A stretch of 38,322 nucleotides of DNA from Bordetella parapertussis (GTDB lineage Bacteria; Pseudomonadota; Gammaproteobacteria; Burkholderiales; Burkholderiaceae_B). The position numbers and the translations under genes are program-made. The stretch is from contig CAMEAW010000014.1 in assembly GCA_945911685.1 (NCBI GenBank), forward strand, positions 1-38,322, read 5' to 3'. Shown piece by piece: positions 7,003-14,942 of this stretch; the stretch's first letter is position 1, and the number at the start of each line of letters is the position of its first letter. The notes under the pieces were generated by a model. It was not told the DNA's origin and did not search any database. It saw only the letters and a list, made by a program, of their open reading frames with translations.

Positions 7003-8238
7003 TTACTTCTTATATGTGACGCGATAGATCACGCCATTTTGTTCGTCAGAAACCAACAGTGAACCATCTTTCATCTGATGCAAGTAGGCAGGACGACCCC
7101 ACCATGACTGATCCGCAGGATTCATAAAGCCAGTCATAAAGGGTTCAACCTTACCGTTTTTGCCATCCGCATCGGTGCGCACAGTCACGACATCAAAGCC
7201 GATCTTTTGTGTGCGATTCCAGGAGCCTTTGCGCGCGTTAAACAACACGTTTTTGTACTCGGCTGGGAACATATCGCCCGTATAAAACTTTACGCCCATC
7301 GTAGCAGCGTGAGGCCCCATCAACGCGGCAGGCGGTTCAACTCCAGCGCAAGCGTTTTCTTTCTTGACATCAGGGTCGGCGATCTTGCCCTCATGGCAGT
7401 AAGGGAAGCCGTAGTTGGCCTTCAGTTTTAAACGATGCATCGTGTCGTTAGGAGTGTCATCACCCATCCAATCGCGACCGTGGTTGCTAAACCAAAGTTC
7501 TTTGGTGACGGGGTGCCAGTCAAAACCAACCGTATTACGCACACCTGTTGCTAATAATTCCATATTGGAACCATCTGCGTTGTAACGTCGAATTTGTGAA
7601 TACTCGCTTGTTGGCTCAACGCAAATATTGCAAGGTGCACCAAACGGCACGTAAATTTTACCGTCTGGCCCAAACGCCACGTACTTCCAGTTGTGATGAG
7701 GCAAAGGCGGGAAGTTGAACTTGGCAGTCAAGTCAACGGGCGTCGCGTTTGGATTTTTATCGATGCCATCGAAACGCAAGACTTTATCAATCGCTACAAC
7801 GTAAAGCGAACCGTCTTTGTATGCAGCGGTAGGCTGATTGAGCTTGTCTACCACCACACGTGAAGTGCGCTCTTTGCCATTATCCGTCACTTCATAGATA
7901 CGACCGAGTGCACGCGTACCAACGTAATACTTGCCGTTCTCACCTTATGCGATGGCGCGGCCACCGGGAATACCGTCAGCCCAAACCTCAACTTTAAAAC
8001 CAGGGGGTAGTTTGATTTTATCAATCGGCACATCGGCGGCTTTAGTCGCCACCAGCTTGCCTGGCAAAGGCGCCAGAGTGGACGTTGCCATCGACTCGGG
8101 CATGCCTTGTTTCCAGGCAGGTGGGGGTGCCGGTGCAGCTGCAGGTGCGGGTGCGGCAGTCTGCGCTTGGGCAGACATACTGAATGCCAAGGCTAAGCCC
8201 AGGCCACTAATCGTGCGCGAGTAATTTTTCACAGCCAT
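7003..8238 (-). pseudogene. PQQ-dependent sugar (sorbosone-type) dehydrogenase, interrupted by an in-frame TAA
   Basis: One frame encodes a signal peptide (LGLALAFSMSAQA), an Ala/Pro linker (residues 27-40), then LPPGFKVEVWADGIPGGRAIA, a TAA stop at 7947-7945, and directly GENGKYYVGTRALGRIYEV and 300 more codons of a six-bladed beta-propeller dehydrogenase (HHNWKYVAFGPDGKIYVPFG, GVRNTVGFDWHP, NHGRDWMGDDTPND, ANYGFPYCHEG). Such enzymes oxidise sugars or aldehydes in the periplasm with PQQ. Both halves are in the same frame, so a single codon change (for example TTA to TAA) explains the break. The downstream part is otherwise intact, so the lesion is recent, or is read through, or is a sequencing error. 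GGAG touches the ATG at 8238; the GTG at 8232 is better spaced as a start. The haem protein gene follows. Confidence 0.85.
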
Positions 8239-8381
8239 CTCCGTGATGTTTGATGTTCGAACAAGATCATCTTGTCTTTTAAGTGCGCAACAATATTACT
8301 AGAATTGGGTATTGAGACAACTGCTTTCCCCTTCACTTTTTAAGTGAAAGTTAAACGCAATAACAGTCGCTAGGGTAATCA

Positions 8382-9317
8382 CTAGCGCCACGATGTCAGT
8401 GCTTGAAAAGTTGCACTCAGCATGCCTTGGTCCGTCAGGTCGTGACCGCCTCCTTCGACACGGATAAGGTTTGCTTGCGTTGCTGCGCGTTGAATGTTCA
8501 GACTGTTTTCAAAGGGGCAGAGCGCATCGGTATCGCCATGCACGAGCGTGAGCGGAATATCTGACATCCTATGCGCCTGCGCCAAGATATTTTGAGCCAC
8601 AAAGCATCGGTGCCACAGGTAATGACTCTGCACCCTGTAACGAGCGATGAGCGCATCGTGACCGCCTAAGCCAAGCGCAGGTGCTTGCGCTGGGTAAACG
8701 TTCATGGCTGCCTCGTAGATAGCCCAGGCTTGTGCAAGCTGGGCTTGCTGTTGAACGTCGCTCTCTAGGCAAAATACCCGATAGCCAAACTCGAGAACGG
8801 TCTGCTGAGGATGTTTAGGCACCAGTGATTGCAAAGCTTCCCAAGGTTTTCGACACCCCTCGGGCGGATGTTCCATAAAGTTTTCTATTTCAGCTTGGGT
8901 ACATAAAAACGGACTGCGGCACAGCATTCTGTCGACGCGGTCAGGATGAGCCTGCGCGTAGAGCAACGCTAATGCACCGCCCCAAGAACCCCCCACCACA
9001 CTCCACTTCGCGATGGACAGATGCTTGCGCAGGCATTCTATATCTTCAAGCAAATATGACGTCTCATTGTGGTCGATCGCCCCAAGCGGCAGACTCCGTC
9101 CGCAACCCCGCTGATCATATTGAATCATCCAGAAAAGGGCGGGATCAAAAAAACGGCGATGCAAAGGGCTTGCCGAACTTCCCGGGCCGCCGTGCAGCCA
9201 CACCACGGGCATACCTTGGGGATTACCACTAGTTTGCCAGTGCAACTGGTGCCCATCCCCGACCGCGAGCCACCCATGCGCCACGGGCTGGATCTCGGCA
9301 AATAGCTTAGTTTTCAT
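8382..9317 (-). CDS. Proline iminopeptidase-like alpha/beta hydrolase
   Basis: A 311-aa serine hydrolase of the prolyl aminopeptidase (S33) type, without a signal peptide. Visible are the oxyanion-hole HGGPG near residue 43, DQRGCGRS near 70, the nucleophile elbow GGSWGGAL near 110, the acid in HGDTDALCP near 262 and the His in EGGGHDL near 292. Such enzymes release N-terminal Pro from small peptides in the cytoplasm. It is divergent from pqqA, with about 115 bp between the starts. No pqqF-type protease gene is present in the cluster, so this peptidase may help process the PqqA-derived peptide; that is an inference from position only. Its stop codon lies in a small inverted repeat (CGCTAG/CTAGCG, 8368-8387). 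Confidence 0.88.
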   Translation of the reverse strand: MKTKLFAEIQPVAHGWLAVGDGHQLHWQTSGNPQGMPVVWLHGGPGSSASPLHRRFFDPALFWMIQYDQRGCGRSLPLGAIDHNETSYLLEDIECLRKHLSIAKWSVVGGSWGGALALLYAQAHPDRVDRMLCRSPFLCTQAEIENFMEHPPEGCRKPWEALQSLVPKHPQQTVLEFGYRVFCLESDVQQQAQLAQAWAIYEAAMNVYPAQAPALGLGGHDALIARYRVQSHYLWHRCFVAQNILAQAHRMSDIPLTLVHGDTDALCPFENSLNIQRAATQANLIRVEGGGHDLTDQGMLSATFQALTSWR

Positions 9318-9337
9318 GTGGTCAACACGTCAAAAAG

Positions 9338-9367
9338 TTGCTGGATAGTTGTGATTTATTCTATATA
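9338..9367 (+). promoter_or_regulatory. Possible pqqA promoter
   Basis: TTGCTG (9338-9343) and TATATA (9362-9367) are separated by 18 nt, about 65 nt before pqqA. The match to sigma-70 boxes is fair, not strong. Confidence 0.35.
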
Positions 9368-9432
9368 CTTGTCATTAATGCCAATCAATGGCGTTGCGAT
9401 ACCTTACTTCCACTGCACTCCAGGAGACCAAT

Positions 9433-9507
9433 ATGAAATGGGAAACACCATCAGCAATCGATTTGCGTTTGGGTTTTGAAATCACAATGTACATCGCCAA
9501 TCGCTAA
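9433..9507 (+). CDS. pqqA: PqqA, precursor peptide of PQQ
   Basis: A 24-codon gene, MKWETPSAID...IANR. It carries the family signature EITMY, in which Glu16 and Tyr20 are the residues that are cross-linked and become PQQ. The size is the usual 22-29 aa. AGGAG lies 7 nt before the ATG. It is the first gene of pqqABCDE and is followed at once by a terminator-like hairpin, as in many pqq operons, which would make the peptide in excess over the enzymes. Confidence 0.96.
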   Translation: MKWETPSAIDLRLGFEITMYIANR

Positions 9508-9517
9508 TCGTTTGTCA

Positions 9518-9552
9518 AAAGGCCGAGAGTCATGTCTCGGCCTTTATTTTTT
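9518..9552 (+). terminator. pqqA-pqqB intergenic terminator or attenuator
   Basis: AAAGGCCGAGA (9518-9528) pairs perfectly with TCTCGGCCTTT (9535-9545) across a 6-nt loop, followed by ATTTTTT. It lies between pqqA and pqqB on the coding strand; partial read-through must supply pqqB-E unless a second promoter exists. Confidence 0.88.
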
Positions 9553-9557
9553 GAGTT

Positions 9558-10475
9558 GTGATGCAAATACGCGTATTGGGCTCCGCGGCTGGCGGGGGAT
9601 TTCCTCAGTGGAACTGTAACTGCCTGAATTGCTCAGGTGTACGCCAAGGCAGTATCAACGCGCAGATGCGCACCCAGTCCTCTATCATCGTCGGCAACGG
9701 ATCACCCGACTGGGCATTGATCAATGCGTCGCCTGATGTGCTGACCCAAATTAAACAAACACCTGATTTGCAGCCGGCCAGACAGATGCGTGATAGCGGC
9801 ATCGCCGCGGTCGTGTTGATGGACGCACAAGTCGATCACGTCACGGGTCTTATGATGCTGCGCGAAAGACATTCGCCTCTGCCCATTTATGCCACTCAGC
9901 AAGTGTTCGACGATCTCACGACAGGCCTGCCACTGGTCAAGACCCTGTCTCATTACTGTACGGTCGAGCAGCGATTCATTTGCCCTGAACAAGAAAATTT
10001 CAGCATTCCTGAATTAGCAGGCATTGCTTTCAAGGCGATCACGCTTTCCAGTAAAGCGCCTCCTTATTCGCCCCATCGTCATGACCCTCATCCCGGTGAC
10101 AACATCGGACTACTCATGACAGACATGACGAGCGGAAAAAAAGCGTTTTATGCACCTGGTCTTGGTGTGATTGAGCCGCAAGTCGAGCAAGCGATGCGGC
10201 AAGCCGATGTGCTGCTGGTCGATGGTACGTTTTGGACCGATGATGAAATGATTGGCATGGGCCTGTCCTCCAAGCGCGCGATCGACATGGGGCATTTGGC
10301 TCAATCCGGACCGGGTGGAATGATTGAAACGCTCGCGTCTCATTCGACCAAGCGACGAATTCTGATTCACATTAACAATACCAACCCCATCCTTCGCGAG
10401 GACTCACCGCAAGCGCTGCAACTGAAAGCGCTCGGGATTGAGGTCGCCTTTGATGGCATGCACATAGAGATCTGA
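9558..10475 (+). CDS. pqqB: PqqB, PQQ biosynthesis oxygenase-type protein
   Basis: A 305-aa metallo-beta-lactamase-fold protein, typical length. The N-terminus ([19 protein letters not shown]) with its CNCxNC zinc site and the [15 protein letters not shown] segment are diagnostic of PqqB, reported to act as a hydroxylase on the tyrosine-derived intermediate. GTG at 9558 and ATG at 9561 are both possible starts; GAG just upstream suits the ATG better. Its stop is 2 nt before the pqqC start. Confidence 0.95.
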   Translation: MMQIRVLGSAAGGGFPQWNCNCLNCSGVRQGSINAQMRTQSSIIVGNGSPDWALINASPDVLTQIKQTPDLQPARQMRDSGIAAVVLMDAQVDHVTGLMMLRERHSPLPIYATQQVFDDLTTGLPLVKTLSHYCTVEQRFICPEQENFSIPELAGIAFKAITLSSKAPPYSPHRHDPHPGDNIGLLMTDMTSGKKAFYAPGLGVIEPQVEQAMRQADVLLVDGTFWTDDEMIGMGLSSKRAIDMGHLAQSGPGGMIETLASHSTKRRILIHINNTNPILREDSPQALQLKALGIEVAFDGMHIEI

Positions 10476-10477
10476 CA

Positions 10478-11191
10478 ATGACTGAATTCAAACCAGCCTG
10501 GACGCGTGAAGAGTTCGAAGCCCAACTCCGCGCAAAAGGTCAGAGCTATCACATTCATCACCCTTTTAATATCAAGATGAATGCTGGCGAATGTTCGAAA
10601 GAACAAATTCGCGGTTGGGTCTTGAATCGTTTTTACTATCAGTGGATCATTCCAATCAAAGACGCTGCTGTGATGTCCAACTGTCAGGATCGTGAAACGC
10701 GCCGCAGATGGATTTCCAGAATTTTGGATCACGACGGCTTTGGTGACTACAAAACTGACACCGAATGCGGCGGCCTCGAAGCGTGGACTCGGCTAGGACT
10801 AGCGGTTGGGTTGGATCGTGAGACGCTCTGGTCTCTTAAAGAGGTCGAGCCCTCAGTTAAATTCGCCTGTGATGCTTATGTTAACTTTGCACGGCAGCAA
10901 CCTTGGCAAGAGGCAATCTGTTCTTCTTTGACAGAAATGTTCGCGCCCCAAATTCATAAAGATCGCCTGGCAACATGGCCCACCCACTACCCATGGATCG
11001 AGCCGGCAGGTTTGCATTATTTCCGCTCGCGCATTCCGTTAGCCCAGCGTGATGTCGATCATGGTCTTGAGGTCACACTGAACCACTTTACGACGCGCGC
11101 TCAACAAGAGCGGGCACTCGACATTTTGCAATTCAAGCTTGATATTTTATGGTCAATGCTTGATGGAATTGAAAAAGCCTATCCTGTATGA
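10478..11191 (+). CDS. pqqC: PqqC, pyrroloquinoline-quinone synthase
   Basis: A 237-aa all-helical protein of the haem-oxygenase-like fold. PqqC performs the last ring closure and the eight-electron oxidation to PQQ without a metal. Conserved stretches of the family are visible: [46 protein letters not shown] and [18 protein letters not shown]. Length matches the family. The stop overlaps the pqqD start (ATGA), so translation is coupled. Confidence 0.96.
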   Translation: MTEFKPAWTREEFEAQLRAKGQSYHIHHPFNIKMNAGECSKEQIRGWVLNRFYYQWIIPIKDAAVMSNCQDRETRRRWISRILDHDGFGDYKTDTECGGLEAWTRLGLAVGLDRETLWSLKEVEPSVKFACDAYVNFARQQPWQEAICSSLTEMFAPQIHKDRLATWPTHYPWIEPAGLHYFRSRIPLAQRDVDHGLEVTLNHFTTRAQQERALDILQFKLDILWSMLDGIEKAYPV

Positions 11192-11466
11192 GCGACGCCA
11201 CACCTACTGAGCTTCCTGAGCGCCCCCGACTCAACAGACTTTTTCGCCTGCAGTGGGAAGAGGTGCAACAAGCTTATGTATTGCTTTATCCTGAAGGCAT
11301 GGTCAAACTCAATCTCAGCGCCGCCGAGATCCTGAAACGCTGCGACGGAGAGCACACAATTACCCAACTGATCGCCGAGCTTGAACAGGCATTTGGTGAG
11401 ACTGATTTACGCGACCCTGTCGAAGGTATGTTGCGTGCAGCCTTTGAAAAAGACTGGATCCAATAG
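11188..11466 (+). CDS. pqqD: PqqD, PqqA chaperone
   Basis: A 92-aa protein of the RiPP-recognition-element fold that binds PqqA and presents it to PqqE. The sequence shows the family pattern [20 protein letters not shown], then [17 protein letters not shown] and [15 protein letters not shown]. It is a separate gene here, not fused to pqqC or pqqE as in some genera. It overlaps pqqC by 4 nt and is followed 15 nt later by pqqE. Confidence 0.95.
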   Translation: MSDATPTELPERPRLNRLFRLQWEEVQQAYVLLYPEGMVKLNLSAAEILKRCDGEHTITQLIAELEQAFGETDLRDPVEGMLRAAFEKDWIQ

Positions 11467-11481
11467 GATCGCCCCCAGCCG

Positions 11482-12609
11482 ATGACTCAGCCTGTTATCA
11501 ATCCGCCCTTTTGGTTGCTTGCCGAGCTGACGTATCGCTGCCCCCTGCACTGCGTGTTTTGCTACAACCCAGTCAACTACGACAGCATTAAAAATGAGCT
11601 TGATACAGACGCATGGATTCGTGTCATGCGTGAAGCGCGTGCGCTCGGCGCCGCACAAATAGGATTTTCTGGTGGTGAACCACTTCTGCGCGATGACCTC
11701 GACATCTTAGTCGCAGAGGCTAGACGGCTTGGGTTCTATACCAACCTCATTACCTCTGGCGTTGGACTAAACGAGAAAAGAATCGCCTCACTGAAGCAAG
11801 CCGGACTCGATCACATTCAGCTTTCCTTTCAAGATTCCACACAAGAGATGAACGATTTTCTTAGCAGCACGAAAACATTCGAGCTCAAGAAAAAAGTCGC
11901 GGCTTTAATTAAAAAGTACGACTATCCAATGGTGATGAATGTCGTACTGCATCGTCATAATATTCCGCACATCGATAAGATTATCGATATGGCGCTTGAT
12001 CTTTCCGCCGAGTACCTAGAGCTAGCGAACACACAATATTACGGCTGGGCGATGAAAAATCGTCAGCAGCTTTTACCCACTCGCGAACAACTTGTAGCCG
12101 CTGAAGCCACGGTCAATGCCTATCGCGAAAAAATTGGTAAACAGTGCAAGCTCCTTTTTGTCGTGCCTGATTATTTTGAAGAGCGTCCGAAAGCCTGTAT
12201 GAACGGCTGGGGCTCGATCTTTTTAGATATCGCACCAGATGGCGCAGCCCTCCCCTGCCATAACGCTAGAGAGTTGCCAGGTCTTCATATCCCAAATGTA
12301 AAAGAGCATTCTATCCAAGAGATCTGGGTCGAAAGCCAAGCCTTTAATTTCTTTCGGGGTGACAGCTGGATGCAAGAGCCGTGTCGTTCGTGCTCAGAGA
12401 AAGAAAAAGACTTTGGTGGCTGTCGATGCCAAGCATTCCTGTTGACAGGCGATCCTGCCGCGACAGATCCAGTTTGTGCCAAGTCCCCCAACCACCATGT
12501 CGTCAAGCTTGCGATTAGTGAAGCAGCAGCCTCAGCGAGCGCTGATACGTCAAAAGAATTTCCATTGATTTTTAGAACCGACGGTAACTCAAAACGCTAC
12601 GCTCGATAA
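11482..12609 (+). CDS. pqqE: PqqE, radical SAM peptide cross-linking enzyme
   Basis: A 375-aa radical SAM/SPASM enzyme that makes the Glu-Tyr carbon-carbon bond in PqqA. The SAM cluster Cys are C20, C24 and C27 (RCPLHCVFC); [10 protein letters not shown] follows. The SPASM region keeps C239, C259, C301, C304, C314, C316 and C332. Length and motif order are canonical. It is the last gene of the operon; the sequence after it (12610-12820) carries no recognisable pqqF or other gene. Confidence 0.96.
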   Translation: MTQPVINPPFWLLAELTYRCPLHCVFCYNPVNYDSIKNELDTDAWIRVMREARALGAAQIGFSGGEPLLRDDLDILVAEARRLGFYTNLITSGVGLNEKRIASLKQAGLDHIQLSFQDSTQEMNDFLSSTKTFELKKKVAALIKKYDYPMVMNVVLHRHNIPHIDKIIDMALDLSAEYLELANTQYYGWAMKNRQQLLPTREQLVAAEATVNAYREKIGKQCKLLFVVPDYFEERPKACMNGWGSIFLDIAPDGAALPCHNARELPGLHIPNVKEHSIQEIWVESQAFNFFRGDSWMQEPCRSCSEKEKDFGGCRCQAFLLTGDPAATDPVCAKSPNHHVVKLAISEAAASASADTSKEFPLIFRTDGNSKRYAR

Positions 12610-12820
12610 AACGGACGAATAGCTGAGCGTCGTATTAGTCATCCAACTGGCTCGGACAGACACCCCTGTGGTAATCATTAAAGCGTTGAAACGTGAACGA
12701 ACGCTTGCCAGCGAACTTTCGTTCAAGACAGGGTCTCCATTTATTCATGTAAAAACCGTAAGATTCGCAAAGAAATGATTACCAAACCATCATTCTCACG
12801 CTCAGTATTTTGATTGTTAA

Positions 12821-13285
12821 ATGGCAGCAAAACGTCGACCAAAGAAGAGGGATATGGACGAATCCGACTCAGATTTAACCCTTTCAAAGAAGCCAACAGG
12901 GCGGGGGATTCAGTCGATTGAAATTGGCTTTTCAATACTCGATGTTTTATGCAAGGCGAATGGGCCGCTGCCACTTCGCCGTATTGCTCAAAAGTGCGAT
13001 ATGGCAGTTGCAAATGTACACGCTGCCGTCTTCGGTATCGCTGGAAAAGCTGGAGCTGAAATTGCAATTGATGAGATTAATGCCGCAGGAGGTGTTGACG
13101 GCGTTAAGCTAAGAATGTTGGTGATTGACGAGGGCGTTGGTTCCGACAGATTACTGTCAGAGTATCGACGCTTAGTACAAGAAGAACGTGTAACCCTATC
13201 CAGCGCAGCGATCTCCAATGAGCAGTTCGGGCACGCCGCCCATAAACTCGAGCAGTCTGGTGTGCGAGCGGATCCAGTCTGTTAA
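12821..13285 (+). pseudogene. Chimeric ORF: IclR-type HTH joined to a LivK-type binding-protein fragment
   Basis: The 154-codon frame joins unrelated pieces. Residues 25-67 (GIQSIEIGFSILDVL, PLPLRRIAQKCDMAVANVH) are the N-terminal winged helix of an IclR-type regulator. Residues 70-133 (GAEIAIDEINAAGGVDGVKL, EYRRLVQEERV) are the start of a branched-chain-amino-acid-type periplasmic binding protein (LivK family). The last 20 codons read through the antisense strand of an IS21 istA fragment. Each partner is cut where it meets the next, so this is debris from at least two rearrangements and is unlikely to be a functional fusion. Confidence 0.8.
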
Positions 13286-13651
13286 CTGTAGGCTCCACGT
13301 CGCTTCGACATAGGTGTAATTAGAGGCTCCCATGGTCGTGACAAAGATCTGTGCTTGACGAACCTCGCCCGTAGCCGCATCGATCACTGGTGACGTTGCT
13401 CCTGAATAATCCACAAAGCATCGGCCCGCTGGGTGGAATTGGCGTAACGTAAAACTAAGTTTGCCCGCATATCGCCGATAGGCATCAAAAAACCAACTTA
13501 ACTGGTAACCGTCCGGGTGCACACTTTTATATTCTTGCCACGCCGGCGGGGGTGGCGGGAAGAGCAAGCGGTCTAGCTCATCGTCATCCAGATCCGATAA
13601 AAACCGAAGGATGACACCGCGGTTATCCCGCTTATCTCGCTTGCTCAGGGG
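13218..13651 (-). pseudogene. IS21-family IstA transposase fragment
   Basis: The minus frame encodes the middle of IstA: DELDRLLFPPPPPAW, YKSVHPDGYQLSWFFDAYR, CFVDYSG with the first catalytic Asp, then EATWSLQLTDWIRSHTRLLEF and GGVPELLI, where homology stops at 13218 against the LivK-like fragment. The N-terminal HTH is missing (in-frame TGA at 13657-13655), and the rest of the DDE domain and istB are gone. Not functional. Confidence 0.85.
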
Positions 13652-13768
13652 TGATCAGTTTGGCCTGGACTAGCTGTCCAGTTTGCCGTGGACTAGCCGA
13701 TCAGTTTGACGTGGACCGGGTGATCAGTTTGCCGTGGACTGAGTGTCCAGTTTGGTCTGGGATACGCA
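13652..13768 (-). mobile_element. IS21-family end with multiple transposase-binding repeats
   Basis: Five near-identical units of about 23 bp follow each other, each with the core (GATC or GTCC)AGTTTGnCnTGGAC. Examples are GATCAGTTTGGCCTGGAC, GTCCAGTTTGCCGTGGAC and GATCAGTTTGACGTGGAC. Tandem end repeats of this kind are characteristic of IS21 family termini. The outer boundary lies around 13761-13768, where homology to another gene resumes. Confidence 0.8.
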
Positions 13769-13867
13769 GTTGATGAGCGACAAAAGGTTACTGTGATGGC
13801 AATTCGTCACTACAAGTACGCTTTAGAGTTGATCGCCGATAGTGCCAGTACAATTTTTTTAAGATAA
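13769..13867 (+). pseudogene. C-terminal relic of a homologue of the 253-aa element protein
   Basis: The frame up to TAA at 13867 reads VDERQKVTVMAIRHYKYALE and ends IADSASTIFLR. It aligns with the last 30 residues of the protein encoded at 5078-5839 (YEQRRNVTIQ, then IANSASHRFLK). It begins where the IS21 end stops, so the IS interrupted this gene. It lies 57 bp before the second att block; the intact gene lies 102 bp before the first. Confidence 0.75.
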
Positions 13868-13923
13868 GACCTACCCTCTCACCTCACACACTGTCTCATA
13901 TGGTGAGACTGTGTACAGTTACC

Positions 13924-14161
13924 CTGTTTTTCTGTGATTTAATCCCCCGCTTGTACTGGGAACCGAAATGGCACTCACTAGAAAGTATGTATTCTGAGCC
14001 TCTAAGAGCCGCTATTTCTATGGCTTTCGGAGTGACACAAAACGTGACACAAATACCATACCGATCGGGACAGCCATTATTTGCGTGGGTCTTGGTAGTG
14101 TCATTACACTAAAAATCCCCCGCCGCAAGGCGTGCCGGTTCGATTCCGGCCCCGGGCACCA
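13924..14161 (+). repeat. Att-type block, copy 2: element terminus plus tRNA-Leu 3' fragment
   Basis: Collinear copy of 5941-6177 with scattered substitutions in the first 190 bp and a perfect match in the last 50. The 12-bp direct repeats lie at 14032-14043 and 14044-14055. A hairpin (GTCTCA/TGAGAC, 13893-13909) just upstream is not shared with copy 1. Two such blocks bracket the 8-kb PQQ segment in direct orientation. Confidence 0.8.
14112..14161 (+). other. 3' fragment of tRNA-Leu(UAA), second copy
   Basis: Identical over 50 nt to the fragment at 6128-6177: anticodon-stem 3' side, long variable arm, T arm, acceptor 3' strand and CCA. The 5' half is absent. It is an att remnant, not a gene. 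Confidence 0.85.
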
Positions 14162-14493
14162 GCAAAATCAAGCACTTACGTGCTTGCATCCAAACAAATT
14201 GTCGTTGCACACTCGTAGCACAAAACCGCACAGCTCAATGCGTTGTAGTAACTTTTGATTCCTCTTTGCACAAAACGTACTTTGCACACAGCGGCGCTCT
14301 AGATCGCGATACTTGATAACAAGCAGCACGCTAGCGAAAGCGCGGTGCTGTTATTCGAGGGCGATCGTTCAAAAATTGAGAAGGAAGTGCTGCTTAGGTG
14401 CTAGCATTACTCGAGTAAATTCTTCGTGCACAAAATCATGACTTCAGGTCAATTTAGATTGCGTCACTCTTATCCTTGCGAGGTGTACGACAA
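14162..14493. other. Non-coding flank after att copy 2
   Basis: No intact gene. It holds the MFS relic at 14291-14349 and AT-balanced filler; the last 60 bp should carry the promoter of the lipoprotein gene, but I see no clear boxes. Confidence 0.45.
14291..14349 (-). pseudogene. Relic of the 3' end of an MFS transporter gene
   Basis: On the minus strand the codons read ALSLACCLLSSIAI, stop, SAA; the intact MFS gene at 16329-17672 ends ALSLACCLLASIAIWIAA. The match spans about 18 codons with one stop. The relic lies 130 bp after the second tRNA-Leu fragment; the intact gene end lies about 94 bp after the third, decayed fragment. Confidence 0.75.
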
Positions 14494-14916
14494 ATGAATT
14501 ACCGACTATGTTTTGGTATTGGTTGCTTGCTGCTTTTGGCCAGTTGCGCCAGCCACAATCAAGCAGAATTTATACGCAACCCCTACGGCGCGTTAGCCGG
14601 TATTTGGCACGGCTTAATAGCACCCATATCATTGGTCACAAAACTTCTGGTGCTGGTATTAGATTTATTAATCGCTCTGAGTCGGTGGTTATTAGTAACC
14701 TTTGGTGCGAGCGCGCACGTCGTCAATAACATTACAGGCTTGTTTAATTCATTTGCCAATCCACTCAATTTACTTGAAGTGATCGGGCGCCCTAACGTCG
14801 GCTTGCGTTATTACCTAGGCTTTGCCGTTGGCGTCTTAGCGTGGGTTGTTTTCTTGGGTGGCAGTAGTCGTGCTCGAACTGGCAATCGCCTTCGTAACCG
14901 CGGCATTCGATTTTGA
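14494..14916 (+). CDS. Small membrane lipoprotein, unknown function
   Basis: A 140-aa protein whose start at 14494 is set by GAGGTG 9 nt upstream and gives a clean lipoprotein signal (CLLLLASCASH; lipobox LASC). A long hydrophobic segment follows (about residues 40-75, LLVLVLDLLIALSRWLLVTF), and a second near 110-125 (YYLGFAVGVLAWVVFLGG). The C-terminus (SSRARTGNRLRNRGIRF) is basic and Arg-rich; its stop is adjacent to the IS200/IS605-type end at 14917, so the original tail may have been changed by that insertion. No function recognised. Confidence 0.65.
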   Translation: MNYRLCFGIGCLLLLASCASHNQAEFIRNPYGALAGIWHGLIAPISLVTKLLVLVLDLLIALSRWLLVTFGASAHVVNNITGLFNSFANPLNLLEVIGRPNVGLRYYLGFAVGVLAWVVFLGGSSRARTGNRLRNRGIRF

Positions 14917-14922
14917 CGTCCT

Positions 14923-14942
14923 CCCCGCCCTAAAGAACGGGG
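14923..14942. mobile_element. Right-end hairpin of an IS200/IS605-type element
   Basis: CCCCG (14923-14927) and CGGGG (14938-14942) flank CCCTAAAGAA, in the context CCTCCCCGCCCTAAAGAACG. This imperfect palindrome is the usual right-end structure next to tnpB; it overlaps the tnpB stop codon. In active elements this end is also the 3' part of the omega (guide) RNA. Confidence 0.7.

Noticed and set aside
7931..8224. Plus-strand 97-codon frame rich in Ala and Gly
   Set aside because: It mirrors the Ala/Pro linker and signal peptide of the PQQ dehydrogenase on the other strand.
13652..13768. CRISPR array
   Set aside because: The five repeats are spaced at about 23 bp with no unique spacers, and fit an IS21 terminus.
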